5,485 bases of DNA from Syntrophus sp. (in: bacteria) (GTDB lineage Bacteria; Desulfobacterota; Syntrophia; Syntrophales; UBA8958): NCBI GenBank assembly GCA_003451635.1, contig DMAT01000410.1:1-5485 (forward strand), in the 5' to 3' direction. The position numbers were made by a program, and so were the translations under genes. Shown here piece after piece: positions 4,931-5,485 of the stretch; positions within the stretch are counted from its first letter, which is position 1; each line of letters starts with the position of its first letter. Under the pieces are notes generated by a model. That model searched no databases. It had not been told where the DNA came from and worked only from the letters and a program-made list of their open reading frames with translations.

Positions 4931-5485
4931 TTACATTTCCGCCGGAAGACTGAGATCCTTCATCCATTCCTGTGATGAGCCGTCATAGACCTTCACATCC
5001 TTGTAGCCAAAGAGTTCGGTCATCAGAAACGACCAGGCAGTACAGAATTTCCCTGTATCGCAATAGGTAATGATTTCCTTACCTTTGTCATTACCGGTCT
5101 TTCCGGTAATGAGGGCTTCAAGCTCGGTAGAACTCTTGAAGGTTCCATCTGCGTTATACGCCAGTGAGGTCGGCAAATTGACGGCCCCGGGAAGATGGCC
5201 CATTCTCTCGACAAAGGGGAGTTTCTTCTTTCCTGCGTAAAAGTCCGGCTCCCTGACATCCACCAGCGTCGCCTTGCCGAGGCGGCTCTTTACATAATCC
5301 TTATTTACATATAGATCCTTGTTCATTTTTCCCTTAAACGCTTTGGCCTTGGCCTTGACTGCGTCCGTGCTCAGGGACTTTCCGTCCTTAACCCATTTGT
5401 TTTGACCGCCGTCCAGGAGGGCGACGTTATCCACACCCAGGTACTTGAGGGTCCAGGCCACCCGAGTGAGATCCACGCGATCCGT
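4931..5485 (-). CDS. Two-domain rhodanese-family sulfurtransferase (partial, N-terminus off the right edge)
   Basis: The frame is open from the right edge to TAA at 4933-4931, giving 184 visible residues. Visible residues 1-40 are the end of the first, usually inactive, rhodanese domain (W-T-L-K-Y-L-G, then LLDGGQNKW at 23-31). A lysine-rich linker leads to the catalytic domain at about 58-184: VDVREP (75-80), GHLPGAVNLP (96-105), active-site loop YCDTGKFCTAW (141-151), and VYDGSSQEW (166-174). Cys142 would carry the persulfide; a second cysteine, Cys148, lies in the same loop. The family moves sulfur from thiosulfate or 3-mercaptopyruvate to cyanide, thiols or protein acceptors. The C-D-T-G loop is neither the classical C-R-K-G nor the C-G-S-G form, so the donor is unclear. 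Codons continue upstream of the GTG at 5476 with rhodanese-like residues, so that GTG is not the true start. Whether the protein is exported cannot be judged because the N-terminus is missing. Confidence 0.92.
   Translation of the reverse strand, partial: TDRVDLTRVAWTLKYLGVDNVALLDGGQNKWVKDGKSLSTDAVKAKAKAFKGKMNKDLYVNKDYVKSRLGKATLVDVREPDFYAGKKKLPFVERMGHLPGAVNLPTSLAYNADGTFKSSTELEALITGKTGNDKGKEIITYCDTGKFCTAWSFLMTELFGYKDVKVYDGSSQEWMKDLSLPAEM

Overview
The window looks like bacterial chromosome from a Gram-negative, probably a deltaproteobacterium (Desulfobacterota, for example Syntrophales). This is inferred from gene style only: a Cache-HAMP-SpoIIE phosphatase, a tandem-hotdog thioesterase, a Coa1-like/TPR protein and a two-domain rhodanese. 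No rRNA or other taxonomic marker is present. I see no tRNA, rRNA, CRISPR array, insertion sequence or phage gene.

Layout from left to right. (1) 1-705, minus strand: the N-terminal 235 codons of a membrane-anchored Coa1-like protein with TPR repeats, cut by the left edge. A near-perfect sigma70 promoter (TTGACA-16 bp-TATAAT) drives it. (2) 855-2462, minus strand: a complete transmembrane phosphatase with Cache sensor, HAMP linker and SpoIIE/PP2C output domain. (3) 2463-2545: a short divergent promoter region. (4) 2546-3568, plus strand: a protein of two fused hotdog-fold domains, probably an acyl-CoA thioesterase. (5) 3569-3733: an intergenic region with a GC-rich inverted repeat, an extended -10 promoter and a palindrome over the predicted start of transcription. 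(6) 3734-3847, plus strand: a likely 37-residue small ORF. One base after its stop comes (7) 3849-4826, plus strand: a 325-residue helical, coiled-coil protein I do not recognise. (8) 4865-4912: a strong hairpin between convergent genes, probably a bidirectional terminator. (9) 4931-5485, minus strand: the C-terminal 184 codons of a two-domain rhodanese sulfurtransferase, cut by the right edge.

How the genes may work together. The phosphatase should sense a small molecule outside the inner membrane and dephosphorylate a cytoplasmic protein, classically a STAS-domain anti-anti-sigma factor. No such partner or kinase lies here, so it appears to be an orphan in this window. It shares its upstream region with the thioesterase gene, so co-regulation is possible but unproven. 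The Coa1-like gene has its own promoter and the rhodanese gene is convergent, so both look like separate units.

The least explained part is 3665-4826: a promoter with a possible operator, a tiny ORF and a coiled-coil protein of unknown family in one apparent operon. Nothing in the window proves a new biological system. That operon is the best candidate for something undescribed.
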